The notes: generated by a model not told the origin, from the sequence alone. 64,000 nucleotides of DNA from Desulfoferula sp040751985 (GCA_040751985.1 JBFMFU010000093.1:1-64000), one strand, 5' to 3'. Positions 41,045-52,506 are shown, numbered from the stretch's first letter. Made by a program: numbers and translations.

Positions 41045-43587
41045 CAGCCTACTCCTTTGCCCGCTGACAACCTGGGCGCTTGGGCCGGTCCGCTGCCCTG
41101 ACCGAAGGCCCCCAGCCTGGCTGCGGCCTCCACCTCTGCCGGGGGCAGGCCCAAGATTTCCTGGCACACGGTTTGGTTGTCCTGGCCCAGGCAGGGGGCG
41201 TGCCTGGTCAGGGACTGCGGGGTGCGCGTGAATACGGCCGGGCTCTGCATGATCCAGTGCTCGCCCAGCAGGGGGTGGCGCAGCTTTCGGTAAAAGCCGC
41301 GGCTGTTGAGTTGGGGGTCCTGGAACAGGTCTGCGGAGCTGGCCACCAGCCCGGCCGGCACGCCGCGCTCTTGCAGGGCCCGCATCAGCTCCTCCGCGGC
41401 CCTGGTGGCGGTGACCGCCGCCAGGGTCCGCTCCAGTTCGTCCTGGTGCTGCACCCGGCCCGCCTGGCTGGCGAACCTCTCCCCGGCCAGGGCGCCGGGC
41501 CGGCCCAGGGCCTCCTGGCAGGCCCGCCACTGCTCATCGCTGGCCACGGAGATGGCGCACCAGCGGTCCTGGCCCTGGCAGGGAAACACGCCGTGGGGGC
41601 AGGCATAGGGGGAACGGTTGCCCAGGCGCGGCCAGGCCGGTCCGCCGCAGGCCTGCTGCAATAGGGGCAGGCCCAGCATCTGCAGGCCGCACTCCAGCTG
41701 GGATATGTCGATGTACTGCCCCTGGCCGCTGCGCTCGCGGTGCCGTAGGGCGGCCAGCAGGGCCAGGCCGCTCAGCACCGGGGTGATGTAGTCGGTGTAG
41801 GCGCCGGGCAGGGGCAGGGGCTCGCCCTCGGGCCAACCGGTCAGGGCGTAAAACCCGGCGTAGGCGGTGAGCAGGTTGCCGAAGCCGCCGTAGCTGCTCA
41901 GGGGGCCGGTCTGGCCCAGGTTGGTGGAGCTAAGGTAGATCAGGCCCGGGTTTTCCTTGGCCAGGGCCGCGTAGTCCAGGCCCCACTTGCGCATCACCCC
42001 CCGCCGGAAGTTCTCCACCACCAGGTCGGCGCGCAAGGCCAGCCGCCGGGCCAGGCCCCGGCCCGCGGGCGTGCCTAGGTCCAGGCCCAGGCTGAGCTTG
42101 TTCACGTTCAGGCGGTGGTACAGGCCAGCGCTCTCCAGGGAGGGCTGGTCCTGGTAATAGGGCGGCACCGAGCGCACGATGTCCATGGACCGAGAGTCGC
42201 AGGACTCCACCCGCACCACCGTGGCCCCGTGCTCGGCCAAATAGCGGGTGGTCAGGGGGCCGGCTACGGCCCAACTGAAGTCCGCCACCAGCAGCCCGGC
42301 AAAGGGCTGCTCTGCCTGGGCTCTGGCGGGCTGGGCGTGCTGGCGGGCGGGCCAGCCCTGCCGCAGCCACGCGGCGTGCTGGCCCGGGGCCGGGGCGGGC
42401 CGCGCCGCGGACAGGGGGGTCAGGCTCAGGTGCGCCCAGCGGGCCGGCACGGCGCGGTCCTGGCCGGCTACCGCCACGCGGCCCCAATAGCCGCGGGCCT
42501 CTAGCTGCTCATTGGCCAGGACCTCGGCCAGGTCCAGCACCGGGTAGACCATCACCCCGCGCTGCTGTCCCTCCCGGAACAGGCGCTCCTTGTCCAGCTT
42601 GCGGAAGAAGCGGGCCATCTGGGCCTCGATCTCGTCGATCACGGCCTGGGGCAGGCGCCGCAGGCTGAAGTAGTCCCAAGAGATGCCCTCGCTGGGCGGC
42701 GGCGGGCAGCCTTCCTCGCGCATCCACTGGAACAGGGCCGCGTTCATCTTGGCGGCCGGGCCGCCGGCTATCAGATAGGCGCAGACGTAACCGTCGCGGC
42801 AGCGCCAGGTGGTGGTGCGCCGCAGGCCCTTGGGCTCCACCTCCGAGGGTATGCTCCAGCCCGTGCCGCCCCGGCGCTGGATGTCCTGGAAACAGGGCCA
42901 GTAATCCGGAGCGGTCTGGGCCACCCAGGGGATGCAGGCCTGCACCGAGAGGTCCACCTGCTGGCCGCGTCCGCTGCGGCGGCTGTAGGCGTGGGCGATC
43001 AGGGCCGCCAGGGCCGCGTGGGCTCCGGCCACCAGGTAGGACTGGGGCACGCTGATCTGCAGCGGCGGGCCGTCCTCCGAGCCGGTCACGTAGAGCATGC
43101 CGCCCAGGGCCCACAGGACCAGGTCGTCGCCCATGAAACCGCTGTAGGGCCCGCGCTGGCCAAAGGGCGTTATGGACACCATGACCAGGCCGGGGTTTTG
43201 CCGGCTCAGTGTTTGATAGTCCAGCCCCAGCCCGGCCAGGTAGCCCGGCGGCGTGGCCTCAAGGAGTATGTCGGCCCCGGACAGCAGCTTGGTCAGCGTG
43301 TCGCGGCCCTCCGGCGTCTCCGGGTCCAGCAGCAGGCTCTCTTTGCCCAGGTTGCCGCTTATCCAGCGCAGGCTCTGGCCGGCCTGGCCGGGCGCCAAGG
43401 GCCCCTGCTCCCGGCCCCGGTCCTGGCGCGGGTTCTCGATCTTGACCACCTCCGCGCCCAGGTCGGCCAGCAGCTTGCCCGCCAGGGCGGCGTCGTTGTC
43501 CACCATCTCCAGCACGCGCAGGCTGGCCAGGGCCCCGCCGGCGGCGGCCTGGGACGGCGCGCCGCTATGGCTGACGCTTGGCCTCAC
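41044..43587 (-). CDS. Fused tandem class III (CaiB/BaiF) CoA-transferase
   Basis: 847 residues, twice the usual length: two complete family III domains in one chain (about 20-390 and 430-830). Domain 1 opens LRVLEMVDNDAALAGKLLADLGAEVVKIENP, domain 2 LLVADFSWAVAGPLTTRYLAEHGATVVRVES. At the catalytic Asp position, domain 2 has GAYTDYITPVLSGLALLAAL (Asp present), whereas domain 1 has ISVPQSYLVAGAHAALAAL (no Asp). Only the second half is therefore expected to carry the covalent acyl-enzyme. It moves CoA between a product thioester and fresh substrate. GTG start at 43587 overlaps the preceding TGA. Confidence 0.88.
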   Translation of the reverse strand: MRPSVSHSGAPSQAAAGGALASLRVLEMVDNDAALAGKLLADLGAEVVKIENPRQDRGREQGPLAPGQAGQSLRWISGNLGKESLLLDPETPEGRDTLTKLLSGADILLEATPPGYLAGLGLDYQTLSRQNPGLVMVSITPFGQRGPYSGFMGDDLVLWALGGMLYVTGSEDGPPLQISVPQSYLVAGAHAALAALIAHAYSRRSGRGQQVDLSVQACIPWVAQTAPDYWPCFQDIQRRGGTGWSIPSEVEPKGLRRTTTWRCRDGYVCAYLIAGGPAAKMNAALFQWMREEGCPPPPSEGISWDYFSLRRLPQAVIDEIEAQMARFFRKLDKERLFREGQQRGVMVYPVLDLAEVLANEQLEARGYWGRVAVAGQDRAVPARWAHLSLTPLSAARPAPAPGQHAAWLRQGWPARQHAQPARAQAEQPFAGLLVADFSWAVAGPLTTRYLAEHGATVVRVESCDSRSMDIVRSVPPYYQDQPSLESAGLYHRLNVNKLSLGLDLGTPAGRGLARRLALRADLVVENFRRGVMRKWGLDYAALAKENPGLIYLSSTNLGQTGPLSSYGGFGNLLTAYAGFYALTGWPEGEPLPLPGAYTDYITPVLSGLALLAALRHRERSGQGQYIDISQLECGLQMLGLPLLQQACGGPAWPRLGNRSPYACPHGVFPCQGQDRWCAISVASDEQWRACQEALGRPGALAGERFASQAGRVQHQDELERTLAAVTATRAAEELMRALQERGVPAGLVASSADLFQDPQLNSRGFYRKLRHPLLGEHWIMQSPAVFTRTPQSLTRHAPCLGQDNQTVCQEILGLPPAEVEAAARLGAFGQGSGPAQAPRLSAGKGVG

Positions 43588-44039
43588 TTTTTGGCCGCCC
43601 CCTGCTTACAAAGCTCGACCAGCCCCGCCTCGTCCACCACCTCGGCCTTCATCACCACCTGCCCCCAGCCGCAGCGCGGGCCGGCGTCCATGCAGGAGAA
43701 GTGGTTGTAGACCATGCCGTTGGGGTCCAGGCCCGAGACGAAGCGGTCCTGGGCCATGTTGGCGAAGCCGCCGATCTCGGCCAGGGCCTGCGAGCACCAG
43801 GGGCTGCACTTCTCCGGCACCAGCACCCCCAGGGCACGGAACACCAGCTTGTCCCCCACCCGCATACCGGCCGTGCAGCCGTGCGAGGCCACCACTCGGA
43901 TGACCAGGTACTTCTGGGCTATCTCCGGCGAGAACAGCTTCTGGGTGGCCGGCCCCTTGCGGGGGTCCGCCTGCAAGGCCTGCATCTCCTCGTCGCTGTA
44001 GCCGTAGTGCTTTTGCAGCTTTTCCCACTTGAAGCTCAT
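43584..44039 (-). CDS. Small Cys-rich protein, resembles TIGR04076 family
   Basis: 151 residues. The core (about 45-140) reads YLVIRVVASHGCTAGMRVGDKLVF, KCSPWCSQALAEI and CMDAGPRCGWGQVVM, a layout like TIGR04076 proteins with paired cysteines near a GDK strand. An N-terminal helix carries YGYSDEEMQALQADP, a start also common in small proteins encoded in anaerobic aromatic and steroid clusters. Function unknown; the cysteines could hold a metal. It overlaps the CoA-transferase start by four bases. Confidence 0.5.
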   Translation of the reverse strand: MSFKWEKLQKHYGYSDEEMQALQADPRKGPATQKLFSPEIAQKYLVIRVVASHGCTAGMRVGDKLVFRALGVLVPEKCSPWCSQALAEIGGFANMAQDRFVSGLDPNGMVYNHFSCMDAGPRCGWGQVVMKAEVVDEAGLVELCKQGAAKK

Positions 44040-44068
44040 GGCCTGCTCCGTTTCCCGTGGCCGGCCGC

Positions 44069-44857
44069 CTAGGCGGGCTTGCCTTTGCTCCCCCAGACCG
44101 GCCTGCGTTTCTCGAAAAACGCCCGCACACCTTCCCTGGTGTCGGCGGAGTTGACCACCGGCACCGCCAACTCGCCGGTGCGGGCGCCGACGGCCTCGGC
44201 GCCGGCGGCCTTGGCCTCGTCGGCCAGGCGCTTCATCACCGACACCGCCCCCGGCCCGCAGGCGCAGATCTGGCCGGCTATTTTTTCGGCCATAGGCATA
44301 AGCTGCGGCCGCTCGACTATCTGGTTGATGGCCCCCACCTCGTAGAGCCTCTGGGCCGGCAGGGGCCTGGCGGTCAGCAGCAGTTGGTTGGCGATGACCC
44401 GGGGCAGGTAGCGCGCCAGCAGCCCGGCGAACTCCACCGGGAAGTTGAGCAGCCCCTCGCCCAGGCCGAAGCTGGTCTCCGGCGTGGCCAGGATGATGTC
44501 CGCCTGCAGGGCCAGCCAGAGGCCGGTGGCGTTGACGATGCCGTGATAGGCGCCCACTATGGGCTTGCTCACCCCGTTGTCCTGGGGCCCCACCCTGACC
44601 TCGCCGAACATCACCGACTTGGACCAGGCGTAGTTGCCGGCTTCCACCATCTCCCGGATGGTCTGGATGTCGAAGCCGGAGCAGAAGTTGTCGGCCTGGG
44701 AGGACAGGATGCAGACCCGCAGCTCGGGGTCGGCCTCGAACTCGCGCCAGACTTGGCCCAGCTCCTGGGCCAGGGGGTAGTTGATGGGGTTGAAGGAAGA
44801 GCGGTTCAACAGGACGTAGGCCAGCGCGCCCTTTTTCTGAAAAGCGATGTACTTCAT
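44069..44857 (-). CDS. Enoyl-CoA hydratase/isomerase family protein
   Basis: 262 residues. Crotonase fold: first oxyanion segment SQADNFCSGFDI, second IVGAYHGIVNATGLWLALQADIILATPETSFGLGEGLLNFPVEFAG. The usual GGG of the second oxyanion loop is NATG, and the catalytic glutamate positions are only partly kept (Glu in GLGEG, FPVEF instead of a PGxGG stretch), so this may be an isomerase, hydrolase or ring-opening member rather than a plain hydratase. Start at 44857 follows GGGAG. Second gene of the sigma-54-controlled cluster. Confidence 0.82.
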   Translation of the reverse strand: MKYIAFQKKGALAYVLLNRSSFNPINYPLAQELGQVWREFEADPELRVCILSSQADNFCSGFDIQTIREMVEAGNYAWSKSVMFGEVRVGPQDNGVSKPIVGAYHGIVNATGLWLALQADIILATPETSFGLGEGLLNFPVEFAGLLARYLPRVIANQLLLTARPLPAQRLYEVGAINQIVERPQLMPMAEKIAGQICACGPGAVSVMKRLADEAKAAGAEAVGARTGELAVPVVNSADTREGVRAFFEKRRPVWGSKGKPA

Positions 44858-44897
44858 CTCCCGCTCCTGCCTCCCCCCGGACCCTGCGGCCGCGCCC

Positions 44898-46235
44898 TCA
44901 TTTGCCGGCCTCGTCCGCCAGCCTGAACAGCCCCTGGTCAAAGGCCGGGTCCTTCAGGTAACGCCGCATGTGCAGGGTCTCCGGGCTCTGCTGCATCCAC
45001 TGCGCGAATCCCTCGGGCAGCTCTATGCCCAGCTCCGCGTAGGCGGCCATGAAGTCCGCCAGGCTGGGCGGGCAGCCCTTGATCTGCACGCAGTGCTTGA
45101 TGAGGCGGTTCTTGGCGTTGGCGCGCACCTGGCATTGGCCGGCCAGCAGCGTGTGCCTGGCCTTCCCGCTGGGCCGCTGCTTCTTGCCGTAGAGGATTTC
45201 GATCTGGTCAAAGGGCTGATTTTTGTTTTTAGCCGACAAGATGCCCATGATTATGTAGTTGATGAAGTGCGAGCAGTAGGTGCACAGCGAGTCGTCGGCC
45301 TCGGGGTATTGGATGCCCTGGATGCCGGCCTTGGCCATGAACTCCGGCACCCCGGCCTCGTGGTCCTGCTCGAATTTCCAGGCGTGGGACGGCAGCGTGC
45401 CCCGCAGGTCAACGCCCCCCAGCAGATTTACGTCGCTGAGGTCGCTGGGGCGGCCTCGCTTGTCCGCCGCCATTTTTAAATAAGGTATCTCCGCCGGCGC
45501 AAAGCCCAGCAGGGCCGCGGCGGCCTGGTCCGCGGCGATGACGTCCCGGGAGGCCAGGATCAGGTCGGCGCGCCGGGCCAGTCCGGTGTAGAGCGGGCCC
45601 CTCTCCAAGGAGAAGATGCCGTCGATGATGGTGAGCGAGGGCCACACCAGGTCCGGCAGCCGGGCCAGGTAGTGGTCCAGGCCTTGCTCCGAGCTGGCGT
45701 TGTGACAGCGCTTGCGCGAGGGGATGTTCAGCAGGCCCTTGAGGTTCTTGACCCCCAGGGACACACGCGACTGGGAGTGGGTCTTGAGCACCGGCAGGTC
45801 GATGATGAAGTCGGCCGCGAAGATGAACTCGCTCACCGCGAACTCCAGGCCGTCCACCTCCACCTTGCGGAAGGAGCCCCGGTGCACGTCCAGCACCTTC
45901 AGGCCGTATTGCCGGCTCAGCTTGGTCAGGTTCATGCCCCTGGCCGCCTGGGCCACCACGGACTCCCCGCCCTTTTCGTACTCCACCGCCCCTTCCAGCA
46001 GGGTGATGTCCCTGACCCCCTGCTCACGCAGGAGCAGCACCAGGTCCTCGATCATGCGGGCGGTGGTCAGCACCCCGAACTTGGGGAAGTTGACGCCCTC
46101 CAGCCAGATCACCAGGTTGGGCTTGATAACCACGCGCTGCCCGCTGGCCAGGCCCGCGAAGCCGCTGCAGAGCTCTATGGCTTTGCGCAGTGATTCCAAG
46201 GGCTTTTCGTATTTGATCAGGGCCAGGTCGTACAT
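44898..46235 (-). CDS. DUF362-domain protein
   Basis: 445 residues. DUF362 features: VVIKPNLVIW, the LLEGAVEYEKGGESVVAQAARGMN stretch, FIIDLPVLKTHSQSRVSLGVKNLKGLL, and LTIIDGIFSLERGPLYTG. C-terminal cysteines are CTYCSHF and HCVQIKGCPP, but no ferredoxin motif is present. DUF362 proteins are uncharacterised iron-sulfur or flavin-linked proteins of anaerobes. It is the first gene after the sigma-54 promoter at 46295-46311; ATG at 46235 leaves a leader of about 50 bases. Confidence 0.82.
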   Translation of the reverse strand: MYDLALIKYEKPLESLRKAIELCSGFAGLASGQRVVIKPNLVIWLEGVNFPKFGVLTTARMIEDLVLLLREQGVRDITLLEGAVEYEKGGESVVAQAARGMNLTKLSRQYGLKVLDVHRGSFRKVEVDGLEFAVSEFIFAADFIIDLPVLKTHSQSRVSLGVKNLKGLLNIPSRKRCHNASSEQGLDHYLARLPDLVWPSLTIIDGIFSLERGPLYTGLARRADLILASRDVIAADQAAAALLGFAPAEIPYLKMAADKRGRPSDLSDVNLLGGVDLRGTLPSHAWKFEQDHEAGVPEFMAKAGIQGIQYPEADDSLCTYCSHFINYIIMGILSAKNKNQPFDQIEILYGKKQRPSGKARHTLLAGQCQVRANAKNRLIKHCVQIKGCPPSLADFMAAYAELGIELPEGFAQWMQQSPETLHMRRYLKDPAFDQGLFRLADEAGK

Positions 46236-46294
46236 AGGGCCTCGTACGGAAAACTGGTGTGGTACAGGGCAGGCCTGATCGACCAAATTGAAGG

Positions 46295-46311
46295 AGCAGT
46301 AATCATGCCAA
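46295..46311 (-). promoter_or_regulatory. Sigma-54 (-24/-12) promoter
   Basis: Minus strand TTGGCATGATTACTGCT: the GG and GC doublets have the exact 10-base spacing of sigma-54 promoters, and 15 of 17 positions match the consensus TTGGCACGNNNNTTGCT. It lies 60 bases upstream of the DUF362 ATG, with a predicted start point near 46284. A sigma-54 activator gene is divergent next to it. Strong case that this drives the catabolic cluster. Confidence 0.85.
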
Positions 46312-46385
46312 GAAAGGTGTTATTTATTTATTCTGTAATTTAAATATGTTAGTTAATTATTATCGCATCAAGGCAAATTCTCCTT

Positions 46386-46421
46386 GCGCAACATACTGCT
46401 TTTTTGCACAGTATATTGCGC
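46386..46421. promoter_or_regulatory. Inverted repeat, probable activator binding site (UAS)
   Basis: GCGCAACATACTG (46386-46398) and CAGTATATTGCGC (46409-46421) match in inverse at 12 of 13 positions around a 10-base T-rich centre. It lies about 75-110 bases upstream of the -24 element, the normal place for a sigma-54 enhancer site, and about 90 bases upstream of the regulator's own ATG. The surrounding AT-rich stretch 46320-46430 would also suit DNA bending. No second promoter was identified with confidence for the regulator gene. Confidence 0.7.
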
Positions 46422-46510
46422 GCGCACCATTTTCCGCGAAGCCCTCGGCATTATTGACCAGTTGCCGAGCCCCGGCCGCCTGCGGCCCTTAACCTGCCGG
46501 AGTCAGAGCC

Positions 46511-49618
<3,108 letters not shown>

Positions 49619-49652
49619 CGCTCCGCGCAGCGGGGCCGCAGACTAAACGGCA

Positions 49653-49701
49653 GGCGCCCGCCCGCTGCGCGCGGCGGTGGAGGCGGGCGCCTTGTTCTTC
49701 T
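49653..49701 (+). terminator. Intrinsic terminator of the sigma-54 activator gene
   Basis: GGCGCCCGCC (49653-49662) pairs with GGCGGGCGCC (49682-49691) over ten bases, followed by TTGTTCTTCTT. Between convergent genes; the T-rich side is on plus. Confidence 0.75.
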
Positions 49702-49713
49702 TGGCCAGGCCGG

Positions 49714-50562
49714 CTAGTACTGATAAAAGCCGCGGCCGCTCTTCTTGCCCAGCCAGCCCTGGTCTACGTATTTGCGCAGCAGCGGGCAGGGGCGGTACTT
49801 GCTGTCGCCCAGGTCCCGGTGCAGCACCTCCATGATGGCCAGGCAGGTGTCCAGGCCGATGAGGTCGGCCAGGGCCAAGGGCCCCATGGGGTGGTTCATG
49901 CCCAGCTTCATGATCTGGTCGATGTCCTCGGGCCGGCCCACGCCCTCCACCACGCAGTACACCGCCTCGTTGATCATGGGCATGAGGATGCGGTTGGCCA
50001 CGAAGCCAGGGTAGTCGTTGGCCGGCACCGGCACCTTGCCCATCCGCTTGGCCAGGGCGGTCACCGCGGCGAAGGTATCGTCGCTGGTGGCCAGGCCGCG
50101 GATCATCTCCACCAGGGACATCATGGGCACCGGGTTCATGAAGTGCATGCCCACCACCAGTCCCGGCCGCTGAGTGACGCCGGCGATCTTGGTGATGCTG
50201 ATGCTGCTGGTGTTGCTGGCCAGGATCACCTCCGGCCGGCAGATGGCGTCCAGCTTGCGGAATATCTCCAGCTTCAGCTCCACCTTCTCGGTGGCCGCCT
50301 CCACCACCAGATCCGCGGCGGCCAGGTCCTTGAGCTGGGTGGCGGTCTTGATGCGGCCCAGGATGGCCTCCTGATCCTGGGCGCTGATCTTCTCTTTCTT
50401 GACCAGACGGGCCAGGCTGCCGGCTATGGCGCCCAGGCCGCGTTGGCAGAACTCATCCTTCACGTCGTTCATCAGCACGCTCAGGCCGGCGGCCGCGGCC
50501 ACCTGGGCGATGCCGCTGCCCATCTGGCCGGCGCCCACCACGCCGAGGGTCTTGATCTCCAT
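49714..50562 (-). CDS. hbd: 3-hydroxyacyl-CoA (3-hydroxybutyryl-CoA) dehydrogenase
   Basis: 282 residues. NAD-binding start IKTLGVVGAGQMGSGIAQVAAAAG, the catalytic His in GMHFMNPVPMMSLVEMIRG with the following Glu and Asn (HFMNPVP), and the C-terminal helical dimer domain LMPMINEAVYCVVEG with GMNHPMGPLALADLIGLD. Standard length for 3-hydroxybutyryl-CoA dehydrogenase. Oxidises 3-hydroxyacyl-CoA with NAD+. ATG at 50562 (AGGAG upstream) is preferred over the one 7 codons earlier. Encoded 28 bases after a thiolase gene. Confidence 0.94.
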   Translation of the reverse strand: MEIKTLGVVGAGQMGSGIAQVAAAAGLSVLMNDVKDEFCQRGLGAIAGSLARLVKKEKISAQDQEAILGRIKTATQLKDLAAADLVVEAATEKVELKLEIFRKLDAICRPEVILASNTSSISITKIAGVTQRPGLVVGMHFMNPVPMMSLVEMIRGLATSDDTFAAVTALAKRMGKVPVPANDYPGFVANRILMPMINEAVYCVVEGVGRPEDIDQIMKLGMNHPMGPLALADLIGLDTCLAIMEVLHRDLGDSKYRPCPLLRKYVDQGWLGKKSGRGFYQY

Positions 50563-50590
50563 GCTCGTTGCTCCTGGCTGCATCTCGTCT

Positions 50591-51769
50591 TTAGACGTTT
50601 TCCACGATCAGGCTGACGGCCTCGCCGCCGCCCAGGCACAGGCTGGCCATGCCCAGGCCCGCGCCCCGCTCCTTCATGGCGTAGATCAAGGTGGTCAGCA
50701 CCCGCGCCCCGGAGCCGCCGATGGGGTGCCCGATGGACACCGCCCCACCGTGTACATTGATCCGCTGCGGGTCCAGCTCCAACGTCCGCTGCACCGCCAC
50801 CGACGAGGCCGCAAAGGCCTCATTGATCTCGTGCAGGTCTATGGCCTTGGGGTCCACTCCCTGCTTGGCCGCCACCCGCGGGATCGAATAAATCGGCGCC
50901 ACCAGCACGTACTTGGGGTCCAGACCCGCCGCGCCCTGCGCCCCCACCTTCACCAAAGGCTTGATCCCCAACTCCTTGGCCTTGGCCGCAGACATCACCA
51001 CCACGGCCGCGGCACCGTCGTTGAGGCTGCTGGCGTTGCCCGCGGTCACGCTGCCATCCTGCTTGAACACCGGCCGCAACGAGCCCAGCTTGTCCAGGTT
51101 GGGCTCCAGCAGACCCTCGTCACGCTCCACCACCACCGGCGCCCCCTTCTTCTGGGGTATCTCCACCGGCACTATCTGCTCTTTGAACCTGCCCTCGTTA
51201 GAGGCTTTCAGGCTCTTGGCATAAGAGTCATAGGCGAACTTATCCTGATCCTGGCGGCTGACCCCGTACTTGGCCGCGCACAGCTCGGCGCTCATGCCCA
51301 TGTGGAAGTCGTTGATGTGGTCCCACAGCCCGTCGCAAAGCAGGGCGTCGGTTATCTTGCCGTCGCCCATGCGATAGCCCCGCCGGGCGCCCAGCAGCAT
51401 GTAGGGCGCACCCGACATGCTCTCCATGCCACCCGCCACCACCACCGAGGCGTCCCCGCAGGCCACGGCCTGGGCCGCCAGCATCACCGCCTTGAGCCCC
51501 GAGCCGCAGACCTTGTTCACCGTGATGCAACCCACGTTATAGGGCAGGCCGGCCTTGAGCGCCGCCTGCCGGGCCGGGTTTTGCCCCAGGCCGTGCGGCA
51601 GCACATTGCCCATGATGCACTCGTCCACCTGTTCTTTGCTCAGGCCGGCCCGGGCCAGGGCCTCGCTGATGGCGACGGCCCCCAGCTCCGTGGCGCTCAA
51701 CGACGACAACGAACCCAAAAACGAGCCCACCGGCGTCCGGCAGGCACTCACGATCACTGCCTCATGCAT
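50591..51769 (-). CDS. Acetyl-CoA C-acyltransferase (thiolase)
   Basis: 392 residues, thiolase length. The nucleophilic cysteine lies in VNKVCGSGLKAVMLAAQAV, the family pattern NASSLNDGAAAVVVMS follows, the His in GGAVSIGHPIGGSGARVL and the second cysteine in ASLCLGGGEAVSLIVENV are present. The C-terminal residues read GGGEAVSLIVE instead of the usual GGGQGVAxxxE, a mild deviation. Cleaves acetoacetyl-CoA-type substrates, or condenses two acetyl-CoA in reverse. In an operon with a WYL regulator and Hbd. Confidence 0.93.
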   Translation of the reverse strand: MHEAVIVSACRTPVGSFLGSLSSLSATELGAVAISEALARAGLSKEQVDECIMGNVLPHGLGQNPARQAALKAGLPYNVGCITVNKVCGSGLKAVMLAAQAVACGDASVVVAGGMESMSGAPYMLLGARRGYRMGDGKITDALLCDGLWDHINDFHMGMSAELCAAKYGVSRQDQDKFAYDSYAKSLKASNEGRFKEQIVPVEIPQKKGAPVVVERDEGLLEPNLDKLGSLRPVFKQDGSVTAGNASSLNDGAAAVVVMSAAKAKELGIKPLVKVGAQGAAGLDPKYVLVAPIYSIPRVAAKQGVDPKAIDLHEINEAFAASSVAVQRTLELDPQRINVHGGAVSIGHPIGGSGARVLTTLIYAMKERGAGLGMASLCLGGGEAVSLIVENV

Positions 51770-51785
51770 GCGTGCTTCCTCCAGG

Positions 51786-52451
51786 TCACTGCTCGCCGGC
51801 GCGGCCCTCCGGCCCTCGGGGCGAAAAGAAGGGCGTGGCGATCACCCGCCGCACCCGGTTGAGGGCCACCAGGCCGTCGCCCTCGGCCTCCAAGCCCTGG
51901 GCCTGCAGGAAAAGGGTGCCCTCGCGCAGGATCAAGCGGATGGGGTCTACGTCCACCCGCTGTTCGGGCCCCTCGCCCTCCAGGACCAGCACCACCCGCC
52001 GGGCCTCGTTGACCGCCTGTTCCAGGGCGCCCAGCACCGAAGGGTCGCAGCCGAAGCCGTCGGCCACCACCACGCCGTCCACGGCGTCGTTGAACAGCGG
52101 CCGCACCGACTCGGGCAGCTGAGCCACCAGGGTGCGCAGGCCGGCCAGGGCGCCCATGGCCAGGGCGAAGTCGTTGAGCCGGGTCAGCTCGCGCACTGCC
52201 AGCACCAGGGCGAACAGGTCGGCCAGGCTGAGGCCGCTGACGTTGAAGGTCAGCTCCTTGTCCAACACAAAGCCGCCGCGGCGCCGCGAAAAATGAAAGC
52301 CAAAGCCCATGGCCAGCAAAGCGTCGCGATCCTTGTAGAACTGGCGGCGGGAGATGGCTAGGCGCCGGCGCATATCCTCAGGGGTGCGACGCGGGTGGGC
52401 CTTCACGTCGCAGATGATATCCATGAGCCGGGCCAGACGGCGGCTGTTCAT
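51786..52451 (-). CDS. HTH-WYL-type transcriptional regulator
   Basis: 221 residues. N-terminal winged helix (LMDIICDVKAHPRRTPEDMRRRLAISRRQFYKDRDALLAMGFGFHFSRRRGGFVLD) followed by a WYL-like domain, but the RV.DPIRLILREGTLFLQAQGLEAEG region takes the place of the usual PYxLxxxxGxWYLxG, so the WYL core is divergent, and the protein is shorter than the 300-residue norm. It probably senses a CoA ester or nucleotide-like ligand and regulates its own operon with thiolase and Hbd. Tandem direct repeats overlap its promoter. Confidence 0.75.
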   Translation of the reverse strand: MNSRRLARLMDIICDVKAHPRRTPEDMRRRLAISRRQFYKDRDALLAMGFGFHFSRRRGGFVLDKELTFNVSGLSLADLFALVLAVRELTRLNDFALAMGALAGLRTLVAQLPESVRPLFNDAVDGVVVADGFGCDPSVLGALEQAVNEARRVVLVLEGEGPEQRVDVDPIRLILREGTLFLQAQGLEAEGDGLVALNRVRRVIATPFFSPRGPEGRAGEQ

Positions 52452-52462
52452 GCCCCTCCTTC

Positions 52463-52506
52463 TAGCTGATCCAACTCTACATAGCTGATCCCACAGGCCA
52501 AGTCAA
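52463..52506 (-). promoter_or_regulatory. Promoter with tandem operator repeats for the WYL-thiolase-hbd operon
   Basis: Minus strand: TTGACT (52506-52501), a 17-base spacer, then TATGTA (52483-52478). Two copies of GGATCAGCTA lie at 52491-52482 and 52472-52463, 19 bases apart, one in the spacer and one just downstream of the -10, where a repressor would block polymerase. Shine-Dalgarno GAAGGAGGGG precedes the ATG at 52451. The remaining bases to 52658 hold no gene. Confidence 0.6.
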
